A DNA stretch of 64,000 bases from Mansonella perstans (Eukaryota > Nematoda > Chromadorea > Rhabditida > Onchocercidae), in contig JBAMDO010000382.1 of NCBI GenBank assembly GCA_037074765.1, positions 1 through 64,000 of the forward strand. Reading direction: 5' to 3'. Below, piece after piece: positions 1-11,996 of the stretch. Every line of letters begins with the position of its first letter. The stretch's first letter is position 1. The notes below the pieces were generated by a model, which was not told the DNA's origin, did not search any database, and saw only the letters and a list, made by a program, of their open reading frames with translations. The position numbers and the translations under genes were made by a program.

Positions 1-760
1 CATAAATCACTTGCGCATAATATAATATGTTCCTTACTTCATTTCCATTTCCTACCACTTCCGATTTACTCATATTGTTGATTTTAAAATCATTATTTAT
101 TCATCCGTCAATCATATTTAACCTAGTTCACTGATTACTGTAAAACTATCAACTTTGAATTACAGAAATAGCAAATGATGGATGAATATTTTTGAACTTT
201 TTTGATATAACGAGACCGGGCCGAGTGGTTTAATATAAGTCGTCTCAGTTAGGATCATATTTGAAGTTCTATTGTAGTTCTGTGAATTAATTAAATCTAA
301 GCAGATGGAGATAAATAAAGTTTTCTATGCATATATATATATATATATATTGTCGGGACGAATGGGCCGTTCCATGAAGGTAGGTATAATACCGAGACAA
401 CCCGCGGTGAGTGAGGAGCAAGTCCCTACAAACAACTCACACATAGCCTCAAAAATAGAATAATCTTGAAGTGGTCGATAGCTGATAAGAACAATATATA
501 TATATATATATATAAGTCTCTCAGTCATTAATTTTCTCATATACTTAAGTCATTAAGTCTTTCATATATGTACAGTCTTTTTGTTGAAGTTATGATTGCA
601 GTCATTTTTCTTTCTATATCCATTTATTTTGCTTTATAATATTTGATGCAATGATTTAAATAGTTGTGATCTAGAAATTTCCACAATATTAAGTTAGCGA
701 AGTTGTAATCTAAAAATTTGCAGAATATTGAGTTACCAAAGCAATGTTACTATATTTTTC
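1..760. other. Intergenic, AT-rich
   Basis: No coding exon is recognised. Two (AT)n tracts near 331-350 and 493-513 flank a somewhat GC-richer block (about 350-480). Near 216-232 there is a tRNA A-box-like string (GGCCGAGTGGTTTAA) with no matching B box. It probably holds the promoter of the NCBP1 gene. Confidence 0.6.
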
Positions 761-763
761 CAG
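753..763 (+). promoter_or_regulatory. Candidate trans-splice acceptor of NCBP1
   Basis: A TATTTTTCCAG acceptor lies 35 bases before the start codon at 799, with an in-frame stop between them (766-768) and no upstream coding exon. In a nematode this pattern fits a spliced-leader acceptor, though a 5'-UTR intron is also possible. Confidence 0.5.
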
Positions 764-798
764 AATAGAAGAACATCACTATTTTTTCCAAAATAGTG

Positions 799-3700
799 AT
801 GTTTGATGAGGAAGAGAGAGAACGAAATGTTCGTTTCGATTTCGGCATTGCTAACAGAGGTCGTAATAATCAAGGACGAAATTTTGGTAGCGAACGCCGT
901 TTTGGCGGACAAAATGAAGGTGACCAGCGAGAAAGACGACGACATGTTGGATTGGACGAAGGTAAACTTATTTAAATTTTTAAAGAAAAAAAATGCACTT
1001 AAATTAACGTTGTTAGGAAGTATGTTGGTCAAGTATGTTAATAGTTTAAATATGTTAATGTTGGTCAAAAATATATCATGGTTATAGACGATGGCTCGCC
1101 CAAGCGAAAACGGCATGGTTCAGATGCGGTGAAAGATGAAATTATGTCCAAATTAACAGAATTGTTAACACATGTTGGTAAGAAGGTATATAATGTCATC
1201 TTTTTTCGAAATTTTACCTTTCCTTTGATGTCACTTTGTGGCTTTATGGATTTTGAAAAGCTTTCCAAAAATAGCAATGGGAAACAATGCAACGATTAAA
1301 GTATGAGAAATTATTGAATTTGATTCTCATGAATGGGAAATGAGAAGGTTATTGTTGGTGTAACAGTTTGGGAGAAACTACTTAGTTTTTCGTCATCCAT
1401 TTGAATTTAGCTTGTGCAAAACAAATCTTTGCTCTGAGTTTTTTCTTTATAAAATTTTTTCAGAACAACTCATCTTTAGAATCAAATTTGGAAAGTCTAG
1501 CACAGGTTTTGGAAACGGATCTGGATACTTACAAAGAACACATAATAGAAACACTCGTAAACTGGTATGCTTAGTTCTTTTTGAATATTTTTAGATTTAA
1601 ATTTCGACTTATTAACTAATGGTAATGTCGAAGTTTACTATTTGGCGTTTTACTGAAAAAAGTGAAAAGTTTTCAGTATATGCATTATGCCGGACAAATT
1701 GACAGTTTATTCCACTTTGATTGGGTTGCTAAATGCCAAGAAATACAATTTCGGTGCGGAGGTACTGTCAAGATTTTTCCGTTTCTGTTGCCTTTTTTCA
1801 AAAATATAAATTACTGTACGAAGTCTTCTTTCTTCATTCATCATTTTATTTTGCAGCTTTTGGGTAAACTTCTTACGAGATTGAACGAGTTGATGAAAGC
1901 GAATGATTTCGATCACGCTTTATATGTTGTAAAATTTTTCAACTTTTCGTATTTTTATTTATCGGAATTGGAGCTGATCGTTGTTACTGAAAAACTGGAT
2001 GAATCAAAATTGGAAATTTCAGTATTTGGGAATACCAATTGAGGGAATAGAAATGCTTTCTTGGAATTAATTATTTCTTGAAATTCATTGTTATTTATTT
2101 CTTATAAGGGTTGTGACTGATAATTTTTGTTTCAGGTGGTTTTTTTTGCTGATTTGGTCAACTGCAGGGTAATCACATTGGATTCTTTTGTAGATTTCCT
2201 TGGAGATCTTATAAATAGTGCTTCCGAAACAGGAATACCGCAGGTATAGCTTCATAGTTCATGTATTTATAGTTTGTAGATTTTTGCATTATTGGACTAT
2301 TTTCATTTATAAATCATTGCCATAGATCTGATTTGATTCGGTATAGGTTTTTTGCAGGTAAGACGTGATTGGTTTATCTATGTATTTCTGCATTGTCTTC
2401 CTTGGGTTGGACAAGAGCTTGCTGAAAAGAATGAAGACCAATTAATTGCTATGTTGGACATTGTTGAAAAATACCTTCATTCTCGAAATAAGGAATATGT
2501 TAAGGTACATTGGGATTTTTCGTGTTCGTTAAATCATATTTCCAATGTAAATGAGTTGATTTAAATTATTTTGACCAGATATTTTTTTCATGTCTTGATA
2601 GATTCTGATAATCTTCTGCAGATTCTGCAAGTTTGGACAAGATCTATTCATGAACAAGAAGACTATTTGGATTGTTTATGGGCACAAATCTTAAAATTAC
2701 GATCCGACAAATGGAGGGAAAAGTTTATTACCCGTCACTATGTTTCCTTTGACGGATCATTAGCGGATGCGCTGCAGCATAGTTTACCAAGGTATGATTT
2801 TTTATTTGATTTCTTCCTGTCCTGCTTTTTAGTATCAAAATTGTTATAAAAATTCAAACCTATGAGATCGATTACTGTTAATAACTTTATGTTTTGTGGA
2901 AATATGAGCATTGTGTATTAATTTATTTAGTCTATATTCTGTGAATCTATTTATTTAAAACGGCTATTTCCTCAATGCTGAATTAATTCGATTACTTTTG
3001 TGCAATTTTTCTATCATTCCAGCTTTGAACCGCCACCACATACTCCAAATAGTATGTATCCTCTTCCGAGTGTGGTATTTCGCCTTTTTGATTATGCTGA
3101 TTGCCCAGATGATGTGAATTTTGATATTCACAAGTTCTTAAGTTTCATTCAGACTTATTCACTTTGGTTTTTTTTGACTGGAAACATTCAACTTTTATTT
3201 CATACATAATATTTTATCATCTAAGGGACCGCTTCTTCCTGGCGCCCATTCTATAGAACGATTCTTGGTTGAGGAAGAATTATGCTGGATCTTAGATCAG
3301 GAAAAAGCAAACAGGAAAAAATGGTATATGCTTTAAGCGAATTTTTGGTTTTTGAGGATGATTTCGTTTTACTGTCACTCTTTTCGCTTTTCATCTTATT
3401 TGTCAAATTTTTCGTTGAATTTGCTTACTGGTAGCTGCTTAATTTATCACTTTGCAAGTCCTTTTATGTTTCATAAAGATAAATGTTCCAATTTTAGTGC
3501 ATCGAGGCTTTTGGAATACGACAAACGCACATTAGTACCAATAAACTATGTTATATTAGAAATAATATTTGCACAGTTGTTTCATTTACCCGACCCACCT
3601 ACTCGGTTAATATTTTATGGAAGTTTATTGATTGAATTATGCAAAACTAAAAGTATGCCTCAGGTTAGTAAATGTGGAAAAATCACTTGCTTAATGGTTT

Positions 3701-6700
3701 ATTGCTTCAAATTTATTGTTGTTTTTGGGAAATAGGTATTATCTATTTATCATTCAAATGATTTTTCTTTAACTTAATACTTAAATTCATACTGCTCAGC
3801 ATTTATTTCAAAACATTTATTTCAAGTGCGGTGTTAATATATTTCAGTTTTTATTAAACTTCCTTCAGGTAATAGCACAAGCTGCCGAGATGTTTTACCA
3901 AAGGATAGATTCGATGCAAGTGGCTTGTATTGATAGGTAGAAATTACGTAATTATTTTCTGATTTCAAAAATAAAAGCATTTACTTTATTGCCATCATGT
4001 ATTTGTTTGCAGATTAATTGATTGGTTCAGTTATCATATGTCCAATTTTGAGTACCGATGGTCATGGTCAGATTGGAGTGACTGTATTGAATTAGATCAT
4101 CTTGCTCCGAAACATATGTTTGTTAGAGAGGTGAATAGATTGCAATATCTTGTTTAATATATATATATATATTTTGATTAGATTAGAGTGCATCAATTTA
4201 TATTTTGAAAACTACAAATTGAACAAACTAATCAGTCTAAGCAATATATAGTTCTTGCTATAGATTGCTTTTCAATACTGCAGTTAGGTTCTTTGCAGAT
4301 TTTTTATGTAAATTTGTGCATAAATTTTTGAAATCTATAGAAAGCAAATGCAGGTACTGGATAAGTGCATGCGGTTATCATATCACCAAAGATTAACAGA
4401 ATTTTTACCTTCTGCATTTGAGAAAATGATACCTCAGAAGCCTATCATATGCTACGATCTCAATGATGGTAATTTTTAATTTTGTTCAAAGATTTCATGA
4501 TCAAATTTCAGTAGTGTCTTTTGTCAAATTCTAAAGTGAATTTTAAAAAGCACTAACAGGTAAGCAAACTCTCTTCTATTTTAGTTTCACGAAAACGATT
4601 TATATTTCATTGGAATATTGGAATATATAGCATACACTTTTTTTATTATTGATAACAATGAATAAAGCTTCGAAATAAGGAGTTGTAGGACAGAAGCTAT
4701 GGATAGAAGGACATAAGAATACAGGACAGAAGCTAATTTTCTTAGTTCTTTTTTTGTTTAAGAAGAACATCCAGACCATGATTTTGCTATGGCTCTCGAA
4801 AAGGCATTCCGCGAGAAGATATCAGCTGATGAAATGATCGATTTATTACGTAGCAGAACTGGAAATCGAATGGATATCAATTCTAGATTGTCAATTTTTT
4901 TCAAAGTATTGCTTTACTTGGCTCGAAAAACTTTCAGTCACAATTTTGCTGCATTGACGAGGTGAGTCGATCACGATAATCTTGCATAAATCTGTTTGGA
5001 TATGTTACTTTTGATCTATATACTGTTTTATTCAGTGACAGGTTTGGAAGTTTTTGTCTTCTGACCTTTCGATAGTCATTAATGTTTTGCGTCATCAATC
5101 ATACGCAGTGCACTTCATTCGTTCATTGCGGTTAAACCTTTTTCAGATTAGTCGAACTATAATCTTAACATTTAGCTGTTGAAAGTATAGAGCTTTAATA
5201 GAGGCTAGTGTGTGTTTTAGGTACAATATATTTATGTATCTATGTGTGGTCTTTACAGATATTATGCAACTCTAAAGGAGTTTATTGGCGGCAGAGAGGA
5301 TGTGCAATTAACTATTTTGCGAATACTTTATGAAACCTGGAAGCTTCACGGACAGGTATATTTTCTTAAGGAATTATTATCAGGAAGAAAATGTATTTTT
5401 GTCGATCTGTTGTTTTTTTTTTTTTTTTTTCGGTATTGTTTATCAAGTTATCCAGTTTAGGTCATAAGTTCGTTGGGCCCTTTTATGGGTAATTCTAAAT
5501 GGCGTATATTGTCTAACTATTTGTTCTAGTCATATTTGAGTCTGCTTTGATAAAGCTCAAATCAATGCACAAGTGCATGGAATTTGATAAATATTGTAAT
5601 GTAAGGTAACATAATTAGTATAACATAAGTTTATATCAATTGTTTTTGAACATGTATTCATTGTCTAACGTTTATCTAACGTTTATCGATTAAATTGTCT
5701 AACGTTAAATCAAATTTATTTTCCAGACGATAATAGTATTGGTGACAAAATTATTGAAGATGTCGTTGATTGACGCTAGTGCTGTTGTGGCTTGGTTATT
5801 CAGTGATGAGATGAAACCTGAGTTTGGACGGTATTGAAAATTTCATTCTCTGTGTTTAAGACGATTTAGTTAATTTTTATTACTGTTATGATACATTTAG
5901 ATTATGGATTTGGGAAGTGCTAAATAGAGCGCTTGAGCATGTGAGTGGACATGTTCGTCGAAGTAGGCAAACAATCGAGAAAGCAAAGCTAAAGCTGGAA
6001 AAAGAGCAAAAAGAAATGATTCATGAGAAGGATGATTTTGTTAGTATCTTTAAATTAAAAAAAAATTAAAAAAAAAACTTTAACTGTTAAATTTAACTGT
6101 TATTTTCTAAGGCAGTAAACATTTAATTTAATTTCTGAATGGGTTGACATTCTTGAAGGATATGGAAACAAGTGAACATGACATGGCCGATTCTAGTGCA
6201 GTGGAACCATTTGTTAAAGAATGTGAATTTGCTGATTTACATGAATGCTTGAAGAACTTACTTCTTGATGTGCTTCATGTAAGTTGTGTCCTTGGTCTTC
6301 ATTTTTAACTCGTGTTGAGAAATTGAATTTTGTTATAAAATGGCTTGGTGTATTGATGGCCTTGCAGTAGACTGCTTTAATTTACTTGGTATATGAGTAA
6401 AGTATTCATTTGTATGTCCAGCGGCAAAAAAAGAGTGATTATGATGGAGTTGGTAATAAGTTCTCTTTATCAATGAAATGTATGAAACAGATTTTATTTT
6501 CAGAAATTTACTGTAACCTTGGCGGAACATATTGTTAATAGCGAAAGTAATGGGAATGATTTTAGAAATAATTGGTATTGGTACGTTACTGGGCGTTTCA
6601 AGAATGTATTTCTTAAGGTCAGTATTTTGCTCATTTGTGTTTTTCAGTACTTTAGGGCAGTGCCTTAGAGTTCGACATATATTTATTTGAGCAAATTGAC

Positions 6701-7018
6701 AAAATCCTGATGCATATAATTAACGTTATTAAAATGACAGTATAAATATATCAGAACTCAAGTGCTTGTATTATTGAAAGGATACAGCGGAAGGCCATCA
6801 GCAGTAATAATTGGATACGAATCTGAACAATGTTGTGTTATTTGATTTCATACCTTGTTTATTTCCAAGCACTGCTATCTACTAAGTAATTGTATTTCTA
6901 GCATTGGAAAGATCTATTTGAATTTCGGGAAGCATTGGAGAAAGAGCTTTTTAAAGAATTCGCAATCGATAATAATGTGATAGAAAATTACAACCAATTT
7001 AAAGCGCTTATGGCGTAA
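799..7018 (+). CDS. NCBP1: Nuclear cap-binding protein subunit 1 (CBP80)
   Basis: Large subunit of the nuclear cap-binding complex, which with NCBP2 holds the m7G cap of Pol II transcripts for splicing, export and decay. Exons: 799-961, 1088-1185, 1464-1564, 1677-1761, 1857-1928, 2136-2243, 2358-2504, 2622-2791, 3023-3113, 3226-3323, 3498-3663, 3869-3936, 4013-4130, 4354-4468, 4763-4961, 5259-5355, 5727-5830, 5901-6039, 6159-6278, 6504-6617, 6902-7018. All phases close to give 829 residues (human about 790). Family signatures seen in order: basic NLS-like SPKRKRH near residue 60, [14 protein letters not shown] opening the MIF4G region, [27 protein letters not shown] [49 protein letters not shown], and [13 protein letters not shown] WSWSDW. 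A charged coiled-coil segment follows near 5960-6035. The N-terminal 50 residues are Arg/Gly-rich and poorly conserved. The start is the first ATG after an in-frame stop. The exact ends of exons 18 and 19 are least certain. Confidence 0.95.
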
Positions 7019-7240
7019 GAAGAGCTAATCATTATCATTATGCTTTGTTGGCATATGAAATATATGGAATTGAAATTTGAAATTTTCACTTGAATTCATT
7101 CTCCACTAATGAATTTTAAAACCATGAAATGTTTAATTAATTAAAGGCAACAGTGAGGGATTTTTATTTTTGCATATACTGTACTAATCTATATGGGTGC
7201 TTTTGTTTTAATCTATTTATGTGCACCAGTTGTTTTTTCA

Positions 7241-7246
7241 AATAAA
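7241..7246 (+). terminator. Poly(A) signal of NCBP1
   Basis: AATAAA lies 223 bases after the NCBP1 stop codon, before the convergent HADH gene. Confidence 0.55.
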
Positions 7247-7302
7247 ATTTTTATCTAATTTGAGCGTAACTAATGTCAGCTATCGCAGAGTTCATTATTT
7301 AA

Positions 7303-7344
7303 GAGTGTTAATATAACACTCTCAAAAAACATAATTTGAGAGTG
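7303..7344. repeat. Overlapping inverted repeats between convergent 3' ends
   Basis: GAGTGTTA (7303-7310) pairs perfectly with TAACACTC (7314-7321). CACTCTCAAA (7317-7326) pairs perfectly with TTTGAGAGTG (7335-7344). The two stems share 7317-7321, so only one can form at a time. It sits between the NCBP1 poly(A) signal and the HADH stop. Confidence 0.6.
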
Positions 7345-7541
7345 TCATTTTAATGTGTCACTATAAATGCTGCAAAGACTTGGAGCTTTTACATCTAATA
7401 ATTAAAGCAAAAGATAAATATTTACTGATAGCCTAGAATTCGAATCAGTTATAGTTTCAGGCTTTACAGATACAGTTGCTATTATTCGGTCAAAACAATA
7501 ACATGCCAAATTGTATGTAGTTATTTTGCATTTAGCAGTTC

Positions 7542-9503
7542 CTATTTATAATAGTAAAATCCTTCACCAGATTTTTTTCCAAGTTTTCCCTCAGCTACCA
7601 GTTTATTCAGCATCGGATTTGGCTCGAATTGTTTTTCATTTGGATAGGCTTCATACCATCCTAAAATTCTCACTATAAATCTCTCTCTCTACATTCTATT
7701 CCACAAACTCCACAGAAAGTCAAAAAAGTCCACAAACTCACCATCTAGGATGAATTTTGTCGTATCAAGACCTACATAATCTAACAATTCAAACGGTCCC
7801 ATTGGATAGCCAGCTCCTAGCTTCATCGCTGTGTCAATGTCCTGTAGTGATGCATCGCCTCGTTCGACCATCCGGATTGCTTCTAGCATATACGGAATCA
7901 GTAGGCGATTGACAATGAAACCGGGCTTATCCTGAAATCCAAATAAAGACTGCAGCTATCACTGAGTTACTACCGTAATACTTGACTCACCTTCCTCAGC
8001 TCACCTTGCATTCGACGGTCGTTTTCCCCAGCGTTTTCCCAAATGTCTGGAGGGCATTAAATGTTTCATCTGATGTTTCTGCCAACCTCACTACCTAAAA
8101 ATTTATATATAAGTGTCAAAGTTTTTCGAAAACATATGGCTCAAGTGATTTTCTTAATGATCATCTGTATTTGAACCTTTCATAAAATTTTTTGTGTCTG
8201 TGAATCGTTGAAAGATTATGAAAACTGAATCAAGAAATGAAATGATTTACCTCGCATAACTTCATTATTGGTACAGGATTGAAGAAGTGTAAACCGCCAA
8301 ATCTTGATTTATTTTTTAAATTTTTTGCAATATCCTGTAGCTTCAATGAAGATGTATTGCTAGCAAGTAGTATCGGCCTAAAGTTCTACTTAACGATTTT
8401 ATTGTCTATGAAAAAAAAAAAAAAAACAATTGAATAGCTAGAATCGTATTTATTGAAAAACTACCAGAACTATGTTGACGGTACAACAGATAGTTCTGGT
8501 ATTTCTAATTAGTAGTTCATTACTCACTAAATATCTTTAACACTGTAAACAGAAAGGAACATTGCTGAGCAAGAAGGTGATATTTGACGATGGGTTATCA
8601 TTTTAGAAGCTATTTAAAAAGTCACAGTGATTTAATTAGATTAATTAACAAAATTAAAAAAAAAAAAAACCTTGTACTGATAGCTTCAATTTGTTCAAAC
8701 AATTTTTGTTTCACTGATAGATTTTCAACAATTGCTTCAATCACTAAATCTGCCTTCTGAATACCTTGTTCAAGACTTGTCATCAGCACTATTTTTTCCA
8801 TTGCGCTTTCGATGATTGATGTTTGCGTCTAAAATAAAAAAGTGAATTGACTTACCAATAAACAAATATAACTGTAATAAGCTGATATGAACAAAAGTAG
8901 TGCACAGGAAAATAAAAATGAAAAAAGTAGAAAAAATAGTTATAGGAAATGATGTAGTAACTGATTCGAATAGTTATAGGAAATGATATATTAAGTGATT
9001 CGAATAGTTATACGAAATGGCATAAAAACTGATTCGATTATTCTACCTTTACATCTTCATTGCATTGCCTTTTTGTTAATCGTTCCAAATTGTTCTGAAT
9101 AAATTTTTTTGATCTATTCAGGATAACGTTCGTTTTGTCAACTAATGTAACCATTATTGATGCTTGTGCTGCTACCTATAAAAAATAAACAGCTCATTGA
9201 TATGAAGGGTGTTTTCTTTCTTTTTTTTTTCTCATACGAAGCTTAGAGAAAGAAAAGGAAATAGGAAGCTTTTCCGGAATCAAAACTATATTCGATCTAA
9301 AGAAAAAAAAAAATCATTACAGTACAAGATGGAAAAGGTGCATAATTTAGGCCAAATTATTCAACAAAAAATTATCGAGAAACCTGCGCAATTCCGGAAC
9401 CCATTAAACCGGATCCCACTATACAAATGTTTTTCACCGGAGATACAACTGAACTGAATTCGCGATCACATATTCCTATAAACTTGCGACAAAGTTGCAA
9501 CAT
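7542..9503 (-). CDS. HADH: 3-hydroxyacyl-CoA dehydrogenase, mitochondrial
   Basis: Catalyses the NAD-dependent oxidation of L-3-hydroxyacyl-CoA to 3-ketoacyl-CoA, the third step of beta-oxidation, in the mitochondrial matrix. Exons on the minus strand, in order: 9503-9384, 9175-9047, 8828-8671, 8377-8251, 8094-8005, 7931-7742, 7660-7542, giving 310 residues (human 314). The N terminus [16 protein letters not shown] has the basic, acid-poor start of a mitochondrial presequence. The Rossmann nucleotide loop is [20 protein letters not shown] and LASNTSSL follow. The catalytic His is in [14 protein letters not shown], with the partner Glu at its end. The C-terminal helical domain carries [31 protein letters not shown] and GLDTTKF, and the protein ends GEGFYYYK. 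Exon 3 ends at an A-run intron with donor GTTTTT, which is weaker than the others but restores the expected alignment. Confidence 0.96.
8463..8500. repeat. Hairpin inside a HADH intron
   Basis: ACCAGAACTA (8463-8472) and TAGTTCTGGT (8491-8500) are perfect inverted repeats, with a further inner GTTG/CAAC pair. It lies in the intron between the exons 8671-8828 and 8251-8377. Confidence 0.5.
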
Positions 9504-9517
9504 TCCAAAATTAGGCA

Positions 9518-9530
9518 GTAATCTGAAAAA
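9518..9530 (-). promoter_or_regulatory. Candidate trans-splice acceptor of HADH
   Basis: On the minus strand a GTTTTTCAG acceptor ends at 9523, 19 bases before the HADH start codon (9503-9501). No earlier coding exon is visible, so spliced-leader addition is likely. Confidence 0.5.
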
Positions 9531-11960
9531 CAAACGAAACAAAAATAACAAAGGAAAAAGAATTTTTAAATTTCCTTTCTAAAAATTTTAGAAAATTTAT
9601 TAGCTAATTTTATCAATGACATGTAAGTCAGTATAATATGGTTTCAGAAAATTTCTATTTTACAATACTTCATAATTTCACTTTCAGGTGATCAAAAATC
9701 ACTTAATTTTCAGCTTATCATCTCTTGAGTCTCCAATTATTGCCACTGTTAAGCCAAATCTCAAGAACCTTTAGTATCAGTTTATAGTTCCAAGTCTCTG
9801 CTTCTTATCTTCCCATATGATATGGGAAATAACAATGACCGGGAAGTCTCAAAAGGGCAAAAGATAAACGTTTTAAACAATATGTTAACGTATTGATTGG
9901 CCAAAGTTTCTACAACTTATTGATGCAACACATGCATTACTGACAACGATTAAAGAGTGATAAGATCAGTGATTAATACATTTACTCAACAATTAACAAT
10001 AACTAACATAATCAATATAATAATTAACAATAATTAGCACATTTACTCCTTCTTTTTAGTCCGCTGTAGCCACGTCAGTAATAAATGAATGAGAACTGCT
10101 ACTGCTATAAAATTTATAATAATTTCTAAAATTTAAAAAGAAATTCAAAGAGCAAGAAGAAAAAGAAAGACTGAGATTTTCTTTCATTTTTTTTCAATTT
10201 AAATTTAGCATTTTATCTCACAAGTAACTTACCTAAAGTTGGAAAAAGTTCGGGAAAAGATAAATACGTTTAGGGAAGAGATAAAAGAGAACAGGGATAG
10301 AGATAAAAGAAGAAGAGTAGTAAAATATTTTTCAAATTTAATTTCCGTGATTCAGTTCGCTAATTAATTATTAATTTATTTGAAAAAAAAGAGACAGGAA
10401 AGAAATAAGGAATATAACATTAAAGAAAAAGTAGAGAACTTGTAGGTAATTGCTTTTTTCCCTTTTTTTTTTTCAATTCGCAATCCCAATCTTTTCTTAA
10501 ATAAGTTTTATCAGTTATAGTATTAGTTATTTTAGTTTAACAATAAAATCACTGATTAGTTCATTAGTTTATCAAAAATAATTCATTTTTTAATATTTAT
10601 GATTAATCGTTAAATAATGATGCCAATTAATTTAGCATTCCTTTTAATCTACTTTCATAGCAATACATCCTACGATAAGCAAAGCTATTCTACGATTTAA
10701 ATCTTTACTTTTCAAATATATATACAGTAATCAAAGATTGAATTAAAGTTTTAGAATGACTACTGTCACACAGGTGCTCTTTTGAATAAAATAGCTTTCC
10801 AAAAAAAAAGATATATTTTTCGGGAGCTCTTCGAATAACTAGAGATTATTGCTTCGGGTTAAAGTTCATTGACAATAATCATAACAAGATTGCTTTATGA
10901 ATAGCTGTCATCTCTGGAGCAAGATATTTCTTGGCGTCGTGTTAACTCTCTATAACCTGAAAATAAAATTAGGAATTAAATAAAAATCATAAACGAAATG
11001 ACACATAATACAGGGTAATGTGAAATATTTATTGAAACAAAGTGGGAAACAATAGCTATTCGATTTCACTAGTTATTCGATCTTGTTGAAAAAAGTGGGA
11101 AGATTCCAGCTAGGAATAGAAAACTCATCAGTGAGCATTTCGTTTACTAATTAAAATTATGTATCATGAAGTTAAAAATGTAGAATCTACATAAGTAGCA
11201 TAAAATCTGATGTGACGGAAAAAGATGAAGATGTCATTCGAAGATTACAAGCATGCTGCGAAATGGAATCCTATAGATTAAACTTTTTCGTCAAAGTTTT
11301 GTTTTATTCCGCAATGCTCACTTCCCAACTTTACGGAACTAAACTATCCTGAAGTTGATATTGATCAACTGTACTAACTTTTAATTAGTTCATCAGACTT
11401 GTTTTAGCCCTGATATGAACTACTTCAACCGTCTGCTTAATGTCATCCCAAGGTATGATTCCGGTTCATTACGCAATTCTCCGGAATAGACAGAACTACA
11501 AGGACGCACCATCATTACTTGTCATCCGGTATGAGCCCAGTTCACTACGAGAGCTACAAGGACGAACCACTATTTACTCATTGTTCTTTCAATTGTTTAC
11601 ATATTTGGATTTCGGGCGGGTTTGAGCGGGTATTTATTTGTATTTTGAGCGGTGTATTTCGGCCGTGCATCTAGGGGTAAGGGTTGTTCAACTTTGATCT
11701 CAAGTTCACTGCATAAGTTCCCGAAACTTTTTTTTTGAAATGCAGAGAGAAGTCCGAAGATTTTTTGACTATAGACATATACCATATGTATTAGTAGCAG
11801 CCTAGACTAATGTTGCTTGCTGTAATGCATAACAGATTGCTACGTGTTTACACTTGCGTAACTTAGTTTCCGGATTTATTTATGTGCAGTAGCAATCCGG
11901 ATTTCAAATTATCCAGAATCCTAAAATATCGAAAGTCTGGGATGTAAAAAATAATGCTTT
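9531..11960. other. Intergenic between divergent HADH and HERC genes
   Basis: No exon was found on either strand. It is AT-rich with A and T runs, and presumably carries both promoters. A diverged pair of about 70-bp repeats lies at 11441-11580. Confidence 0.6.
11441..11580. repeat. Diverged tandem pair, about 70 bp
   Basis: Two neighbouring stretches share the framework TGTCATCC, GGTATGA, then CAGTTCACTACG or GGTTCATTACG, then CTACAAGGACG and ACCA. The first begins near 11441 and the second near 11520. The block is more GC-rich than its surroundings and has no plausible splice context. Confidence 0.45.
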
Positions 11961-11970
11961 TTCCTCTTGG

Positions 11971-11983
11971 TTTTTCTTTTTAG
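11971..11983 (+). promoter_or_regulatory. Candidate trans-splice acceptor of the HERC gene
   Basis: TTTTTCTTTTTAG ends at 11983, 13 bases before the ATG at 11997. This favours MARRQLYVF as the start rather than an in-frame upstream ATG at 11967, which lies before the acceptor. Confidence 0.5.
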
Positions 11984-11996
11984 TTTGTTTATTTTT

